From the NCBI GenBank assembly GCA_017305665.1, contig JAFKKH010000025.1, positions 124,001-188,000 on the forward strand: a DNA stretch of 64,000 nt, in the 5' to 3' direction. This stretch comes from Hyphomicrobiales bacterium. GTDB taxonomy: Bacteria; Pseudomonadota; Alphaproteobacteria; Rhizobiales; Xanthobacteraceae. Within the stretch, counting starts at the first letter, position 1. Every line of letters begins with the position of its first letter. Positions 38,098-47,020 of this stretch are shown here, piece by piece. The notes under the pieces are model-generated. The model worked only from the letters and a program-made list of their open reading frames with translations, was not told the DNA's origin and made no database searches. The position numbers were made by a program, and so were the translations under genes.

Positions 38098-39429
38098 ATG
38101 GCAGCAGCGGCACGGCAACTCAAACTGGGCGCATTCATGCGGCCGGTCTCGATCCACACCGGCGCGTGGCGCTATCCGGGGGCGTGGCCCGACGCCAATT
38201 TCAACTTTGCTCACCTTAAGAGCCTGATCCGGAAGCTCGAAGCCGGCAAGTTTGACGCCTTCTTCATGGCCGACCATCTTGCGGTGCTGAACATGCCGGT
38301 GAATGCGCTGAAGCGCAGCCACACCGTGACCTCATTCGAACCGTTCACGCTGCTGTCGGCACTATCGCAGGCCACCGACCGCATTGGCCTCGTCGCGACC
38401 GGCTCAACGACATTCGACGAGCCCTATCATGTGGCGCGCCGCTTCGCTTCGCTCGATCATATCTCGGGTGGGCGCGCGGGCTGGAATATCGTCACTACCT
38501 CGAACCCCGACGCCGCGTTGAACTTCGGCCTCGACGATCACATGGAGCATGACGAGCGTTATCGCCGCGCCCGTGAATTCTACGACGTGGTCACGGGCCT
38601 GTGGGATTCCTTCGCCGACGATGCTTTCGTTCGCGATGTCGACAGCGGCATCTACGTCGATCCGGCGCGGATGCACGTGCTCGGTCACAAAGGCAAATAT
38701 CTCAGCGTGCGCGGCCCGCTCAACATCGCCCGCCCGGTGCAAGGCTGGCCGGTCATCGTGCAGGCCGGCGCGTCAGAAGCCGGCAGGCAACTCGCCGCTG
38801 AAACCGCCGAAGCGGTGTTCACCGGCGGCGGCAGTCTCGCCGACGGGCAAAAGCTCTACGCCGACATCAAGGGCCGCATGGAAAAGATCGGCCGCGACCC
38901 CGAGCACCTGAAGATCCTGCCCGGTGCCTTCGTGGTCGTGGGCGACAGCGACGACGAAGCGAAGGAGAAGCTCGCGCTGCTCGACAGTCGCGTGCACTAT
39001 GACAGCGCCATCGCCTCGCTCTCGGTGATCCTCGGCACCGATGCATCGAAGTTCGATCCTGACGGTCTCCTGCCCGAGATCCCCGAAACCAACGCCAGCC
39101 AAAGCGGTCGGCAGCGGCTGGTCGATGCCGCGACGCGTGACAAGCTGACGGTGCGTCAACTCGCGCAACGGGTCGGCGGGTTTGGCGGGCTGAAATTCGT
39201 CGGCACGGCCAAAACCATCGCCGACCGGATGGAGGAGTGGCTGACGACGCGCGGCTCCGACGGCTTCAACATCATGTTCCCGTTCCTGCCGGCCGGGCTT
39301 GACGATGTCGTCGACAAGGTCGTGCCGGAACTGCAACGGCGCGGCATTTTCCGCACTGAATACGAGGGAGCCACGCTTCGGGAGAATCTGGGCTTGCCGA
39401 GGCCAAAAAACCGGTTTTTCGAGAGCTAG
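38098..39429 (+). CDS. LLM-class FMN-dependent monooxygenase (NtaA/SnaA/DszA family)
   Basis: A 443-residue bacterial luciferase-like monooxygenase using reduced FMN. The NtaA/DszA features are clear: LGAFMRPVSIHTGAWRYPGA at the N-terminus, FFMADHLAV, ISGGRAGWNIVTTSNPDAA, HDERYRRAREFYDVV, PVIVQAGASEAGRQLAAE and SDGFNIMFPFLPAGLDD. Family members oxidise nitrilotriacetate, dibenzothiophene sulfone and alkylated sulfur or nitrogen compounds, with a separate flavin reductase; none is seen nearby. It interrupts the usual Nudix-rpmG arrangement. Confidence 0.9.
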   Translation: MAAAARQLKLGAFMRPVSIHTGAWRYPGAWPDANFNFAHLKSLIRKLEAGKFDAFFMADHLAVLNMPVNALKRSHTVTSFEPFTLLSALSQATDRIGLVATGSTTFDEPYHVARRFASLDHISGGRAGWNIVTTSNPDAALNFGLDDHMEHDERYRRAREFYDVVTGLWDSFADDAFVRDVDSGIYVDPARMHVLGHKGKYLSVRGPLNIARPVQGWPVIVQAGASEAGRQLAAETAEAVFTGGGSLADGQKLYADIKGRMEKIGRDPEHLKILPGAFVVVGDSDDEAKEKLALLDSRVHYDSAIASLSVILGTDASKFDPDGLLPEIPETNASQSGRQRLVDAATRDKLTVRQLAQRVGGFGGLKFVGTAKTIADRMEEWLTTRGSDGFNIMFPFLPAGLDDVVDKVVPELQRRGIFRTEYEGATLRENLGLPRPKNRFFES

Positions 39430-39556
39430 AGGGCCTATTTCAGACCTGAAGTCCGGCGGAAAACCTTGACTTTGGGCGTTTCGCGGCTAGTTTGCCGGCC
39501 AAACGCGGGCCTGATGCTGGGCCGGCTTTCGATTCCAGACATCAGAGGGTTTGCAC

Positions 39557-39724
39557 ATGGCCAAGGCGGTCACCATCAAGGTCAAGCTGGTTTCCAGCGC
39601 TGACACCGGCTTCTACTACGTCGCCAAGAAGAATTCGCGCACCATGACCGACAAAATGGTCAAGAAGAAGTACGATCCGGTCGCGCGCAAGCACGTCGAA
39701 TTCCGCGAGTCGAAGATCAAGTAA
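39557..39724 (+). CDS. rpmG: 50S ribosomal protein L33 (bL33)
   Basis: A 55-residue ribosomal protein: [20 protein letters not shown], then [21 protein letters not shown] and [14 protein letters not shown]. It lacks the two CxxC pairs of zinc-binding L33, so it is the zinc-independent (C-) form. GAGGG stands 8 nt before the ATG. It is followed by a strong terminator at 39751. Confidence 0.97.
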   Translation: MAKAVTIKVKLVSSADTGFYYVAKKNSRTMTDKMVKKKYDPVARKHVEFRESKIK

Positions 39725-39750
39725 GATCGCGTCGTCGGTAACGGATTTTT

Positions 39751-39774
39751 GCGGGGCCTTCGGGCCCCGCTTTT
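39751..39774 (+). terminator. Rho-independent terminator after rpmG
   Basis: GCGGGGCC-TTCG-GGCCCCGC: 8-bp G/C-only stem with a stable TTCG tetraloop, followed by TTTTATTTT. It lies 26 bp after the rpmG stop and its T-run overlaps the MFS gene's stop codon on the other strand. Confidence 0.92.
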
Positions 39775-41005
39775 ATTTTGCCATGACCAGTGGCGGCGCC
39801 GAGGGGCGGATCAAGGCGAATGCGATCTGGATCATGCCCGCAGTCAGCCCCACCGCCACGCCGATCCGCCAGGCCAGGTTGTAGGAGCCCATGGTGTCGT
39901 ACAGCACGCCTCCCCCGTAAGCGCCGAGGAAACTGCCGATCTGATGGCTCATGAAGGCAAGGCCCTGGATCATCGCCTGCCATTTCAGCCCGAACATTTC
40001 CGCCACCGCGCCCGCCACAAGCGGGCTGACACCGAGCCACAGGAATCCCATGATTGCCGCGAACAGCAGCGTGGTCTCCGGCGTCGGCGGCAGGATGAAA
40101 TACCACGCAAGCGCGATTGATCGCGTGACGTACATCCCGCCAAGCAGCGCGAGCTTGTTCCAGCGCTGGCCTGCCCAGCCGAAAAACAAACTGCCCAGCA
40201 CGTTGAAACCGCCGATGACACCGAGCGCTTCCGCACTCAGCATCGGATTCATGCCGCAGATCGCGAGATACGACGGCAGATGCGTGGTGAGAAAGACGAG
40301 TTGCATTCCGCAGACGAAGTACGCACACGTCATCACGATGAACGAGGGATTGGTGAACGCAGCCTTCACCGCAACGCTCGCCGACGTGTTTCCGATCTCG
40401 TCGTCAGCCGGTTTGGGTAACGGTATCCTGTCGACCCTGCCGGCGAACCATGCGGCCGGCAGCAGCAGAAGTGACAGGATCGCGAAGCCGCCAACCCCGA
40501 TGCGCCAACCATAACCTTCACTGAGGATCTGGCCGAGCGGCGCCGCCATCAATGCGCCGAGCGACCCGACCGCCGACACCATACCGAGCACCGTGCTGCG
40601 CACCGCCACCGGCACCGCGCGCGTCGTCACCGACATCGCAATGGCGGCAGCCGTGCAGGCCAGCGACGTTCCGATCAGCACGCCTGCCCCGATCATGATG
40701 CTGAACAGGCCGTGCGCCGTCGCCATCAGCACGAGCCCTGCGATGTACAGCAGAGCACCTGCAATCATGACCGGCCGAAAGCCGTAGCGCGTGGTGAAGG
40801 CGCCGGCGAACGGCTGCAGAAATCCCCATGCCAGGTTTTGCACGGCGATCGCCAGGGTGAAATCGGACACCGAGATCGCGACATCGTGCGTGAGCGGCTG
40901 CAGGAAGATACCGAGACTCTGGCGCAGACCCATGCTGAGGCTCAGCATCAGCGATGCGCCAATCAGGATCGGAAGCGTCGGCCGGAGGGTTCGCAGCAAG
41001 GCCAT
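39773..41005 (-). CDS. Major facilitator superfamily transporter
   Basis: A 410-residue inner-membrane protein with about 12 spans. It begins MALLRTLRPTLPILIGASLMLSLSMGLRQSLG and keeps the MFS loop pattern (FTTRYGFRPVMIAG, and WAGQRWNKLALLGG in the second half). The family resembles the oxalate/formate and monocarboxylate group; the substrate is unknown. It is divergent from a TetR regulator with a perfect palindrome between them, so it is probably repressed by that regulator and induced by its ligand. Confidence 0.9.
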   Translation of the reverse strand: MALLRTLRPTLPILIGASLMLSLSMGLRQSLGIFLQPLTHDVAISVSDFTLAIAVQNLAWGFLQPFAGAFTTRYGFRPVMIAGALLYIAGLVLMATAHGLFSIMIGAGVLIGTSLACTAAAIAMSVTTRAVPVAVRSTVLGMVSAVGSLGALMAAPLGQILSEGYGWRIGVGGFAILSLLLLPAAWFAGRVDRIPLPKPADDEIGNTSASVAVKAAFTNPSFIVMTCAYFVCGMQLVFLTTHLPSYLAICGMNPMLSAEALGVIGGFNVLGSLFFGWAGQRWNKLALLGGMYVTRSIALAWYFILPPTPETTLLFAAIMGFLWLGVSPLVAGAVAEMFGLKWQAMIQGLAFMSHQIGSFLGAYGGGVLYDTMGSYNLAWRIGVAVGLTAGMIQIAFALIRPSAPPLVMAK

Positions 41006-41070
41006 GGCCTTTATCCCTTCTTCTTGATGTCTTCCGGATCGGATCCTGGCCAGACTCGCAGCCGGCCTTG

Positions 41071-41090
41071 ATTACACAGACCTGTGTAAT
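41071..41090. promoter_or_regulatory. Perfect 20-bp operator palindrome between MFS and TetR genes
   Basis: ATTACACAG-AC-CTGTGTAAT is a perfect palindrome (9-bp arms, 2-bp centre). It lies 66 bp from the MFS start and 52 bp from the TetR start. Size and placement fit a TetR-family dimer site controlling both genes. Confidence 0.8.
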
Positions 41091-41141
41091 TAACATGTGC
41101 CATGCCGCCGAAGTCAAGCGGCAATGCCCAGAGCCGATATC

Positions 41142-41774
41142 ATGACAGCCTCCCCCGAAAAGCAGGACATGAAGGAGCGGATTCTCGAGACCGCCGACCG
41201 GCTGTTTTACCTGCAGGGCATCCGGGCTGTGGGCGTCGATACGATCGCGGCCGAAATCGGTATCAGCAAGCGCACGCTCTACAACCATTTTCCCTCAAAG
41301 GACGCCTTGATCGCCGCTTACCTACAGCGCCGTTTCAAGATGCCGCCGCTGTCCGACAAGACGCCGGCCGCACAGATTCTCGGCACCTTCGATTCACTGG
41401 AACGACGCTTCGGCAGCGCCGGCTTTCGCGGCTGTCCCTTCGTCAACGCCGTGGCCGAACTTGGCGCCGGGGACCGCGCCGTCCGCAAGATCGCGGTGGC
41501 TTTCAAGGAAAGCCGGCGCATCTGGTTTCGCGATCTGTTGACGCAGCTCGGCGTCGTCGATGCCGACGGACTCGCGACGCAACTGGCGCTTCTGGTGGAC
41601 GGTTCCATTGCGCAGAATTTGGTCCGCGACGATCCCTCGATGGCGCGCGCGGCGAAGACGGCGGCTCGCGTCCTGTTGGCCAATGCGGGAATTACAGAGG
41701 ATCCGTCAGCCGAACCAGATAAACCGCAACGCCGTACGTCGCCAGTTCGGTCGGCAAAATCAAAATCGCGTTGA
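41142..41774 (+). CDS. TetR/AcrR-family transcriptional regulator
   Basis: A 210-residue regulator. The N-terminal helix-turn-helix is canonical: MKERILETADRLFYLQGIRAVGVDTIAAEIGISKRTLYNHFPSKDALIAAYLQRR. The ligand-binding part (GFRGCPFVNAVAELG...) follows, and the C-terminus is basic and probably disordered (RRTSPVRSAKSKSR). Divergent from the MFS gene with a palindromic operator between. Start at 41142 (MTASPEKQ); a later ATG exists just before KERIL. It converges tail-to-tail with pleD. Confidence 0.9.
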   Translation: MTASPEKQDMKERILETADRLFYLQGIRAVGVDTIAAEIGISKRTLYNHFPSKDALIAAYLQRRFKMPPLSDKTPAAQILGTFDSLERRFGSAGFRGCPFVNAVAELGAGDRAVRKIAVAFKESRRIWFRDLLTQLGVVDADGLATQLALLVDGSIAQNLVRDDPSMARAAKTAARVLLANAGITEDPSAEPDKPQRRTSPVRSAKSKSR

Positions 41775-41781
41775 AAAGCGA

Positions 41782-43155
41782 CTACGCTGCGGCCGCAACA
41801 ACGCGATTGCGACCGTCGTGCTTGGCGCGATAGAGCGCGGTATCGGCGCGCTTGAGAACGTCGGCGACCGGTTCGCCCTTCCGCTCGAGAATCGACAGAC
41901 CGATCGAGATCGTCACATCGATCCGCTCCGAACCCTTGTGAACCGCGAAGGGTTCGCCCGCGATCGAGCGGCGCAGCCGCTCGGCCACCATGCCGGCAAC
42001 ATGCAGATCGGTTTCCGGCATCACGATCACGAATTCCTCGCCGCCGTAGCGGCACGCAAGATCGATACCGCGGATCGATTTGCGAATACGGGTGGCGAAT
42101 TCACGCAGGACATCGTCGCCGGCATCATGACCGTGGCCGTCATTGATCGACTTGAAGTAGTCGATATCGAGCATCATCAGCGCCAGTGGCTTCCCGCGAA
42201 GCGAGGCCTGCTCGGCCAGCGTGGTCAGATGGCTTTCCATGTAACGTCGGTTGTGCAATCCGGTGAGGCCGTCGGTGATCGCCATTTCGATCGAGTTCTG
42301 CACGTTATCGCGCAGATGATCGGTATAGCGGCGGCGGCGGATTTGGGTGCGTGCCCGCGCCAGCAGCTCGTTCTTGTCGACCGGACGCAGCAGGTAATCG
42401 TTGACGCCGATCTCGAGGCCGCGCAACAGCCGTGCATTGCTGTCGGCATCGGCAATGGCGAGGATCGGCACATGCCGCGTGCGTTCCAACGAGCGCGCCT
42501 GGCTGCACAGCCGCAACCCGTCGAAATTCTCAAGTCCGAGCGAAACGATCAGCAGATCGTAATTGCCTTCCGCAGCATGGAACAGCGCCTCGGCCGGATT
42601 GGGTTCGACATCGATGGTATGTTCGGCACTCAGCATCTGCCCCAGCCGCTCGTAGGACGATGGCCGGTCGTCGACCAGCAGGATACGGCCGCCCCTGCCG
42701 GCATCGGCGACCGCATCGCGCTCCGGCGCCTGCATGCCGATCTCAAGCGAGGTGATGGCGCGCATGCGCAATTCGTCGGTCATCATCTTGAGTCGGGTCA
42801 GCGAACGAACCCGCGCAATCAGCACGACATCCGAGACGGGCTTGGTCAGGAAATCGTCGGCGCCCGCTTCGAGTCCGCGCACACGGTCCGCGGGGCTGTC
42901 CAGCGCCGTCACCATCACAACCGGAATGAAGTGCGTCGCGGGATTGGCCTTGAGCCGGCGGCAAACCTCAAAGCCGTCCATGTCCGGCATCATGACGTCG
43001 AGGAGAATAATGTCGCACTCGGCCCGCGTGCAGATGTCCAGCGCCTGCGCGCCGTTCGCCGCCGTCATGACATCGAAATATTCCGCCGACAGCCGAGCTT
43101 CCAGCAGTTTCACATTGGCGGGGACATCATCGACAACCAGAACACGCGCGGACAT
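41782..43155 (-). CDS. pleD: Response regulator / diguanylate cyclase PleD
   Basis: A 457-residue PleD orthologue making cyclic di-GMP. Receiver 1 has acidic D9/D10 and phospho-acceptor D53 (ILLDVMMPD). Receiver 2 is degenerate: the acceptor position reads LLIVSLGLENFDG, without Asp, as in Caulobacter PleD, where it serves as a dimer adaptor. The C-terminal GGDEF domain reads YGGEEFVIVMPE and is preceded by RGID, an RxxD inhibitory site. The gene starts 10 bp after divK, so they form an operon. Confidence 0.95.
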   Translation of the reverse strand: MSARVLVVDDVPANVKLLEARLSAEYFDVMTAANGAQALDICTRAECDIILLDVMMPDMDGFEVCRRLKANPATHFIPVVMVTALDSPADRVRGLEAGADDFLTKPVSDVVLIARVRSLTRLKMMTDELRMRAITSLEIGMQAPERDAVADAGRGGRILLVDDRPSSYERLGQMLSAEHTIDVEPNPAEALFHAAEGNYDLLIVSLGLENFDGLRLCSQARSLERTRHVPILAIADADSNARLLRGLEIGVNDYLLRPVDKNELLARARTQIRRRRYTDHLRDNVQNSIEMAITDGLTGLHNRRYMESHLTTLAEQASLRGKPLALMMLDIDYFKSINDGHGHDAGDDVLREFATRIRKSIRGIDLACRYGGEEFVIVMPETDLHVAGMVAERLRRSIAGEPFAVHKGSERIDVTISIGLSILERKGEPVADVLKRADTALYRAKHDGRNRVVAAAA

Positions 43156-43165
43156 CGCCGACCCC

Positions 43166-43531
43166 CTAACCTACGAACCGACGGACGGTTTCGATGAATT
43201 TGCCGACCGAAATCGGCTTGGACAGATAAGCCTCGCAACCGCCCTCGCGAATGCGTTCTTCATCGCCCTTCATCGCAAACGCCGTCACCGCGACCACGGG
43301 AATTGCACGCAGTTCGGGATCGTCCTTGATCCAACGCGTGACTTCGAGACCGGACACCTGCGGCAACTGGATGTCCATCAGAACAAGATCGGGCCGAAGC
43401 TTGCGGACAAGATCGAGGGCCTCGAAGCCGTTGCTGGTTCCCGAGGTCTGATATCCGTGGGCCTCCAACAGATCGCGGAAGAGCTTCATGTTAAGCTCGT
43501 TGTCTTCCACGATCAGGACGGTCTTGACCAC
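43166..43531 (-). CDS. divK: Single-domain response regulator DivK
   Basis: A 121-residue receiver domain that, in Caulobacter, links PleC/DivJ kinases to DivL-CckA and the cell-cycle regulator CtrA, and helps activate PleD. D53 ([16 protein letters not shown]), the acidic pocket (IVEDN), Thr ([10 protein letters not shown]) and Lys ([11 protein letters not shown]) are all present. The start is a GTG at 43531 with GGGAGAA 7 nt upstream; the longer frame to 43600 has an Arg-rich extension with no support. Followed by pleD. Confidence 0.95.
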   Translation of the reverse strand: MVKTVLIVEDNELNMKLFRDLLEAHGYQTSGTSNGFEALDLVRKLRPDLVLMDIQLPQVSGLEVTRWIKDDPELRAIPVVAVTAFAMKGDEERIREGGCEAYLSKPISVGKFIETVRRFVG

Positions 43532-43772
43532 CCCGGTTCTCCCTCTGCCTCTGCGGGCTGCCCGCCGCGCCGGCGAGCCAAATATGCGAGGACACCGCAC
43601 AACTTGTTGGCGATGTCGAATAAGATTAGCGCCAGAATTCGCTCAAAAGCCGTTAATGTGACACCCCGTTTTCCTGCGATCCCGTTTGTTGGTTGCTTGA
43701 ACTGGTTTCCGGGACTCAGGCACCATATTGGCAGATTAGAAGTGAGAAGTTACGGAAAGGCAAATTCGGCCG

Positions 43773-44072
43773 ATGAAAAAGCGAATGCAAAATCCTCGCG
43801 AAGTGGCTGAAATCGTTGCAATTCAAGCGCTCTCTTTCGTCGCAGGCGACGCCGAGCGGCTGGGCCGTTTCCTGGCCGAAACCGGAATCGGCCCGGAGAC
43901 CCTGCGCGCCTCCGCGAGCGATCCCCAATTCCTCGCTGGCGTGCTCGATTTCGTGCTGCGCGATGACGCGACCGTGAAGGCCTTCTCCGAGCAATCGCAG
44001 CATCACCCGACCACCATCATGGCGGCTCGGGAAGCACTGGGTGATCCGCATTGGGAGCGCGAGGTTCCGTGA
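43773..44072 (+). CDS. DUF3572 protein upstream of dinB
   Basis: A 99-residue helical protein with the DUF3572 pattern: NPREVAEIVAIQALSFVAGDAERLGRFLAETGIGPETLR, then LAGVLDFVLRDDATVKAFS and PTTIMAAREALGDPHWER. It overlaps dinB by 4 bp (GTGA), indicating translational coupling and perhaps a function near DNA repair, but none is established. Read away from divK. Confidence 0.85.
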   Translation: MKKRMQNPREVAEIVAIQALSFVAGDAERLGRFLAETGIGPETLRASASDPQFLAGVLDFVLRDDATVKAFSEQSQHHPTTIMAAREALGDPHWEREVP

Positions 44073-45358
44073 CGGACGGCCCGCCAGACGGTCCACGCTG
44101 CTTCTGCCGGGACTGTCTCGGTGATCTCAGCCTTTCGGCGCTCCGTTGCGGAGCATGCGGCTCTCCCCGGCTCGTTCGCCACCACGCGTTGCCAGCGCTG
44201 ACGCTGGCGCATATCGACTGCGACGCGTTCTATGCCACCGTCGAGAAACGCGACAATCCTGACATCGCCGACAAGCCGGTCATCATCGGCGGCGGCAAAC
44301 GCGGCGTGGTCTCGGCTGCCTGCTACATCGCCCGGACCTATGGCGTGCGCTCGGCCATGCCGATGTTCAAGGCGCTCGCGCTCTGTCCATCCGCGACCGT
44401 TATCGGGCCGGACATGGCGAAGTATGTCCGGGTCGGTCGCGAGGTGCGTCACGCCATGCAGGCGCTGACGCCACTGGTGGAGCCGCTGTCGATCGACGAG
44501 GCCTTCCTCGATCTTGGCGGCACCCAGCGCGTCCATGGCATGATCCCAGCCAAGGTGCTGGCGAAGTTCGCAGCCGACGTCGAACGCAACATCGGCATCA
44601 CGGTGTCGGTCGGACTGTCCTGCAACAAGTTCCTGGCCAAGATCGCCTCGGACCTCGACAAGCCACGCGGCTTCGCAACCCTGGACCAGGACGATGCGCG
44701 TGCGATGCTGGCGGACAAGCCGGTCGGTTTCATTTTCGGCGTCGGACCCGCCACCCAGGAGCGGCTGTCGCAGCGTGGCTTCCGGACCATCGCCGACCTG
44801 CAGCGGGCCGATGAAATCGAGATGATGAAGCAATTCCCGACCGAAGGACGTCGGCTCTGGCGGCTTGCGCGCGGCATCGACGACCGGAAAGTGATCGCCG
44901 ACCGTGGCGCCAAGACCATCTCCAGCGAAACCACCTTCGAGACCGACATCCGCGATTTCGCCACCCTCGAACGCATCCTGTGGCGGCTGTCGGAAAAAGT
45001 GTCCTCGCGGCTAAAAACCGGTGAGCTGGCCGGTTCCACGATCACGCTGAAACTGAAGACCGCCGACTTCCGCCAGCGCACCCGCTCGCAATCGGTCCAC
45101 GTTCCGACGCAGCTTGCGTCGAAGATTTTCGCCACATCCCGCGAGATGCTCGCGAAGGAGATCGACGGCACGGCCTTCCGTCTGATGGGGACCGGCGTCA
45201 GCGCGTTGAAGCCGGGATCATCGGCCGACGACACCGATATGCTGGATCGCCGCTCAGCCCATGCCGAGCGCGCGATGGACGATCTGCGCAAGAAGTTCGG
45301 CAGCGCGGCGGTGATCAGGGGGATCGCCTACGACGGTCCCGAGAAGCCGCGTCAATAA
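44069..45358 (+). CDS. dinB: DNA polymerase IV (Y family) with N-terminal zinc-finger extension
   Basis: Translesion polymerase, 429 residues from a GTG at 44069. A Cys-rich extension (C11, C13, C16, C27, C30: CFCRDC ... CGAC) precedes the polymerase and looks like a zinc finger; such extensions occur in rhizobial DinB. Catalytic parts: HIDCDAFYATVEKRDN (metal Asp and steric-gate Phe), YIARTYGVRSAMPMFKA and EPLSIDEAFLDL, then the little-finger domain. I do not see a clear C-terminal beta-clamp QLxLF peptide. Coupled to DUF3572. Confidence 0.93.
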   Translation: MTDGPPDGPRCFCRDCLGDLSLSALRCGACGSPRLVRHHALPALTLAHIDCDAFYATVEKRDNPDIADKPVIIGGGKRGVVSAACYIARTYGVRSAMPMFKALALCPSATVIGPDMAKYVRVGREVRHAMQALTPLVEPLSIDEAFLDLGGTQRVHGMIPAKVLAKFAADVERNIGITVSVGLSCNKFLAKIASDLDKPRGFATLDQDDARAMLADKPVGFIFGVGPATQERLSQRGFRTIADLQRADEIEMMKQFPTEGRRLWRLARGIDDRKVIADRGAKTISSETTFETDIRDFATLERILWRLSEKVSSRLKTGELAGSTITLKLKTADFRQRTRSQSVHVPTQLASKIFATSREMLAKEIDGTAFRLMGTGVSALKPGSSADDTDMLDRRSAHAERAMDDLRKKFGSAAVIRGIAYDGPEKPRQ

Positions 45359-45400
45359 AGGAAGCCAACCGGCTCGCGGAGCTGGCTTATCCGCGTCACC

Positions 45401-45448
45401 TCACTTGCAGGGCTTGTCACTTGCAAGACTTGTCACTTGCAAGGCTTG
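45401..45448. repeat. Three tandem copies of a 16-bp unit at the eipB 3' end
   Basis: TCACTTGCAGGGCTTG, TCACTTGCAAGACTTG and TCACTTGCAAGGCTTG stand head to tail. On the minus strand each copy reads (A)KPCK-stop or close to it, the conserved Cys-containing C-terminus of EipB. The stop used is in the copy at 45433-45448, so the others lie just downstream of the gene. The unit is not a multiple of 3. Confidence 0.8.
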
Positions 45449-46308
45449 GCGTCCTTCTGGTCCTTGACGTCGAATTTATCCATCGTGCCCGCGATCACGA
45501 AGTCATTGTAGTCGAGCGTCAACGCGCGCGAGACGCCGTCCTCAAACAGCTCGAACGACATGGCGTAAACCGGCGTCTGTTCACCGCTATTGGCTTTGAC
45601 GTCGCGATCGTAGTAGCTGACGGTGACGGGCCAACGCGTCAGCTTCTTCATCTGATCGCTGGTGGTCGATGGATCCGGCGTCGAGCCCGGCGTGCCGCCC
45701 GTAATCGGCTTTCCGATCACCGACAGCGTATTGTAGACCTTCTCGCCGTTGTCGGAGCCGTCATAGACGGTCAATTCGAGCAGCGACTTGCCTTGCTTCG
45801 CGGCCGCGATGATGCGCTTGATCTGTTCGGTCGGGAACACGGTATCGCCATCAAGAACGAAGGTCTTTGCGACCGGCTTCTTCAGCTTCACGGTGATCTT
45901 GCCGCCGCTCCGTTCGGCGATGCCGTCGACCTGGCTCTGAACGCTGTCGTTCATCCGGGTGGCGATCTTGAAGCGGTAGCTCTTGCCGTCCGCATCCTCC
46001 CAGCTGGTGGATTGCAGATCGCTCAGCGTGGTTTCGCCTTCCCCGCCGGCCATCTCCGAAACCTGTCTGAAGTCCGAGGTGTAACCCTCGCAGGTATTTC
46101 CGGAAAACTTGTAGAGGATGCGCCCGCGAGCGCTGTCCATCGAGGTGCCGCGGGACTTCACGAGACTCAGATCGTAAAGCGCCTGATGGGCAAGAAACGG
46201 AACAGCAGCGGCGTGCGCCGTGGCCCCAAATGCGAGCGGACATGCGGTTGCCGCGGCCAATGTCAAAAAGCGAAATCGTGAAGGCGAATAATGAAAAGAA
46301 GCGCGCAT
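45433..46308 (-). CDS. eipB: EipB (DUF1849) periplasmic envelope-integrity protein
   Basis: A 291-residue exported protein of the DUF1849/EipB family, required for envelope integrity in Brucella and forming a beta-spiral fold. The signal peptide (LTLAAATACPLAFGATAHA) precedes AAVPFLAHQALYDLSLVKSRG. Two Cys, C73 (NTCEGY) and C290 (KPCK at the end), match the conserved disulfide pair of the family. ATG at 46308 is preceded by GAGAGA. The terminal KPCK codons are repeated in the DNA just beyond the stop. Divergent from ridA. Confidence 0.9.
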   Translation of the reverse strand: MRASFHYSPSRFRFLTLAAATACPLAFGATAHAAAVPFLAHQALYDLSLVKSRGTSMDSARGRILYKFSGNTCEGYTSDFRQVSEMAGGEGETTLSDLQSTSWEDADGKSYRFKIATRMNDSVQSQVDGIAERSGGKITVKLKKPVAKTFVLDGDTVFPTEQIKRIIAAAKQGKSLLELTVYDGSDNGEKVYNTLSVIGKPITGGTPGSTPDPSTTSDQMKKLTRWPVTVSYYDRDVKANSGEQTPVYAMSFELFEDGVSRALTLDYNDFVIAGTMDKFDVKDQKDAKPCK

Positions 46309-46547
46309 GCCATCTCTCGGTGAGGGTCGACTCAAAGCATAGTCAGCGCCCTATTGCGCCGCAACTAGGGCCGCACGATTTGAAAACGTAAAATTGATGG
46401 CCGATCCAAACCGTTCCGGATATCGCACAGAAATCATTACGGAATATCTGGGCGCTCCTTCCGTCGCTTGCATGTGCTCCGGCGATGGGCGAAATAGAAC
46501 AGCCTCACCACGCATTTCAGGCGAACCATCTTTCATCGGGGACTTAC

Positions 46548-47015
46548 ATGGCAGGAACGATCGAGCAGAACTTGGCTACGCAGGGCATCACCCTGCATGA
46601 ACCGGCCTCGCCCATCGCGAACTACGTCGGGTTCGTCCGCACCGGCAATCTGCTCTTCGTCTCCGGACAGGTCTGCGTCAATCCCGAGGGCAAGCTGATC
46701 GCCAAGGGCAAGCTCGGCGCCGGCGTCTCCGTCGAACAGGGCAACGCCGCGGCGCGAGGCTGCGCCATCAACCTGCTCGCGCAGATCAAGGCCGCGCTCG
46801 GCGATCTCGACAAGGTCGTGCGCGTCGTCCGGCTCGGCGGCTTCGTCAACTCCACGCCGGATTTTGTCGACGGACCAAAGGTGTTGAACGGTGCTTCCGA
46901 TCTGATGGTTGCGGCGTTCGGCGACAAGGGCCGCCATGCCCGCACCACGGTCGGCGTCGCCTCCCTGCCGGCCGATGCTGCCGTGGAAGTCGAAGGCCTG
47001 TTCGAGGTCGCCTGA
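46548..47015 (+). CDS. RidA/YjgF-family protein
   Basis: A 155-residue Rid protein (about 25 longer than E. coli RidA); typical members hydrolyse reactive enamine/imine intermediates. The core is recognisable: LLFVSGQVCVNPEGKLIAKGKLG, CAINLLAQIKAALGDLDKVVRVVRLGGFVN and ARTTVGVASLPADAAVEVEGLFEVA. In the last, the RidA catalytic Arg (RxxxGVASLP) is present. GGGGA lies before the ATG at 46548. First of four co-directional genes; glycerophosphodiesterase follows after 5 bp. Confidence 0.88.
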   Translation: MAGTIEQNLATQGITLHEPASPIANYVGFVRTGNLLFVSGQVCVNPEGKLIAKGKLGAGVSVEQGNAAARGCAINLLAQIKAALGDLDKVVRVVRLGGFVNSTPDFVDGPKVLNGASDLMVAAFGDKGRHARTTVGVASLPADAAVEVEGLFEVA

Positions 47016-47020
47016 CGTCC

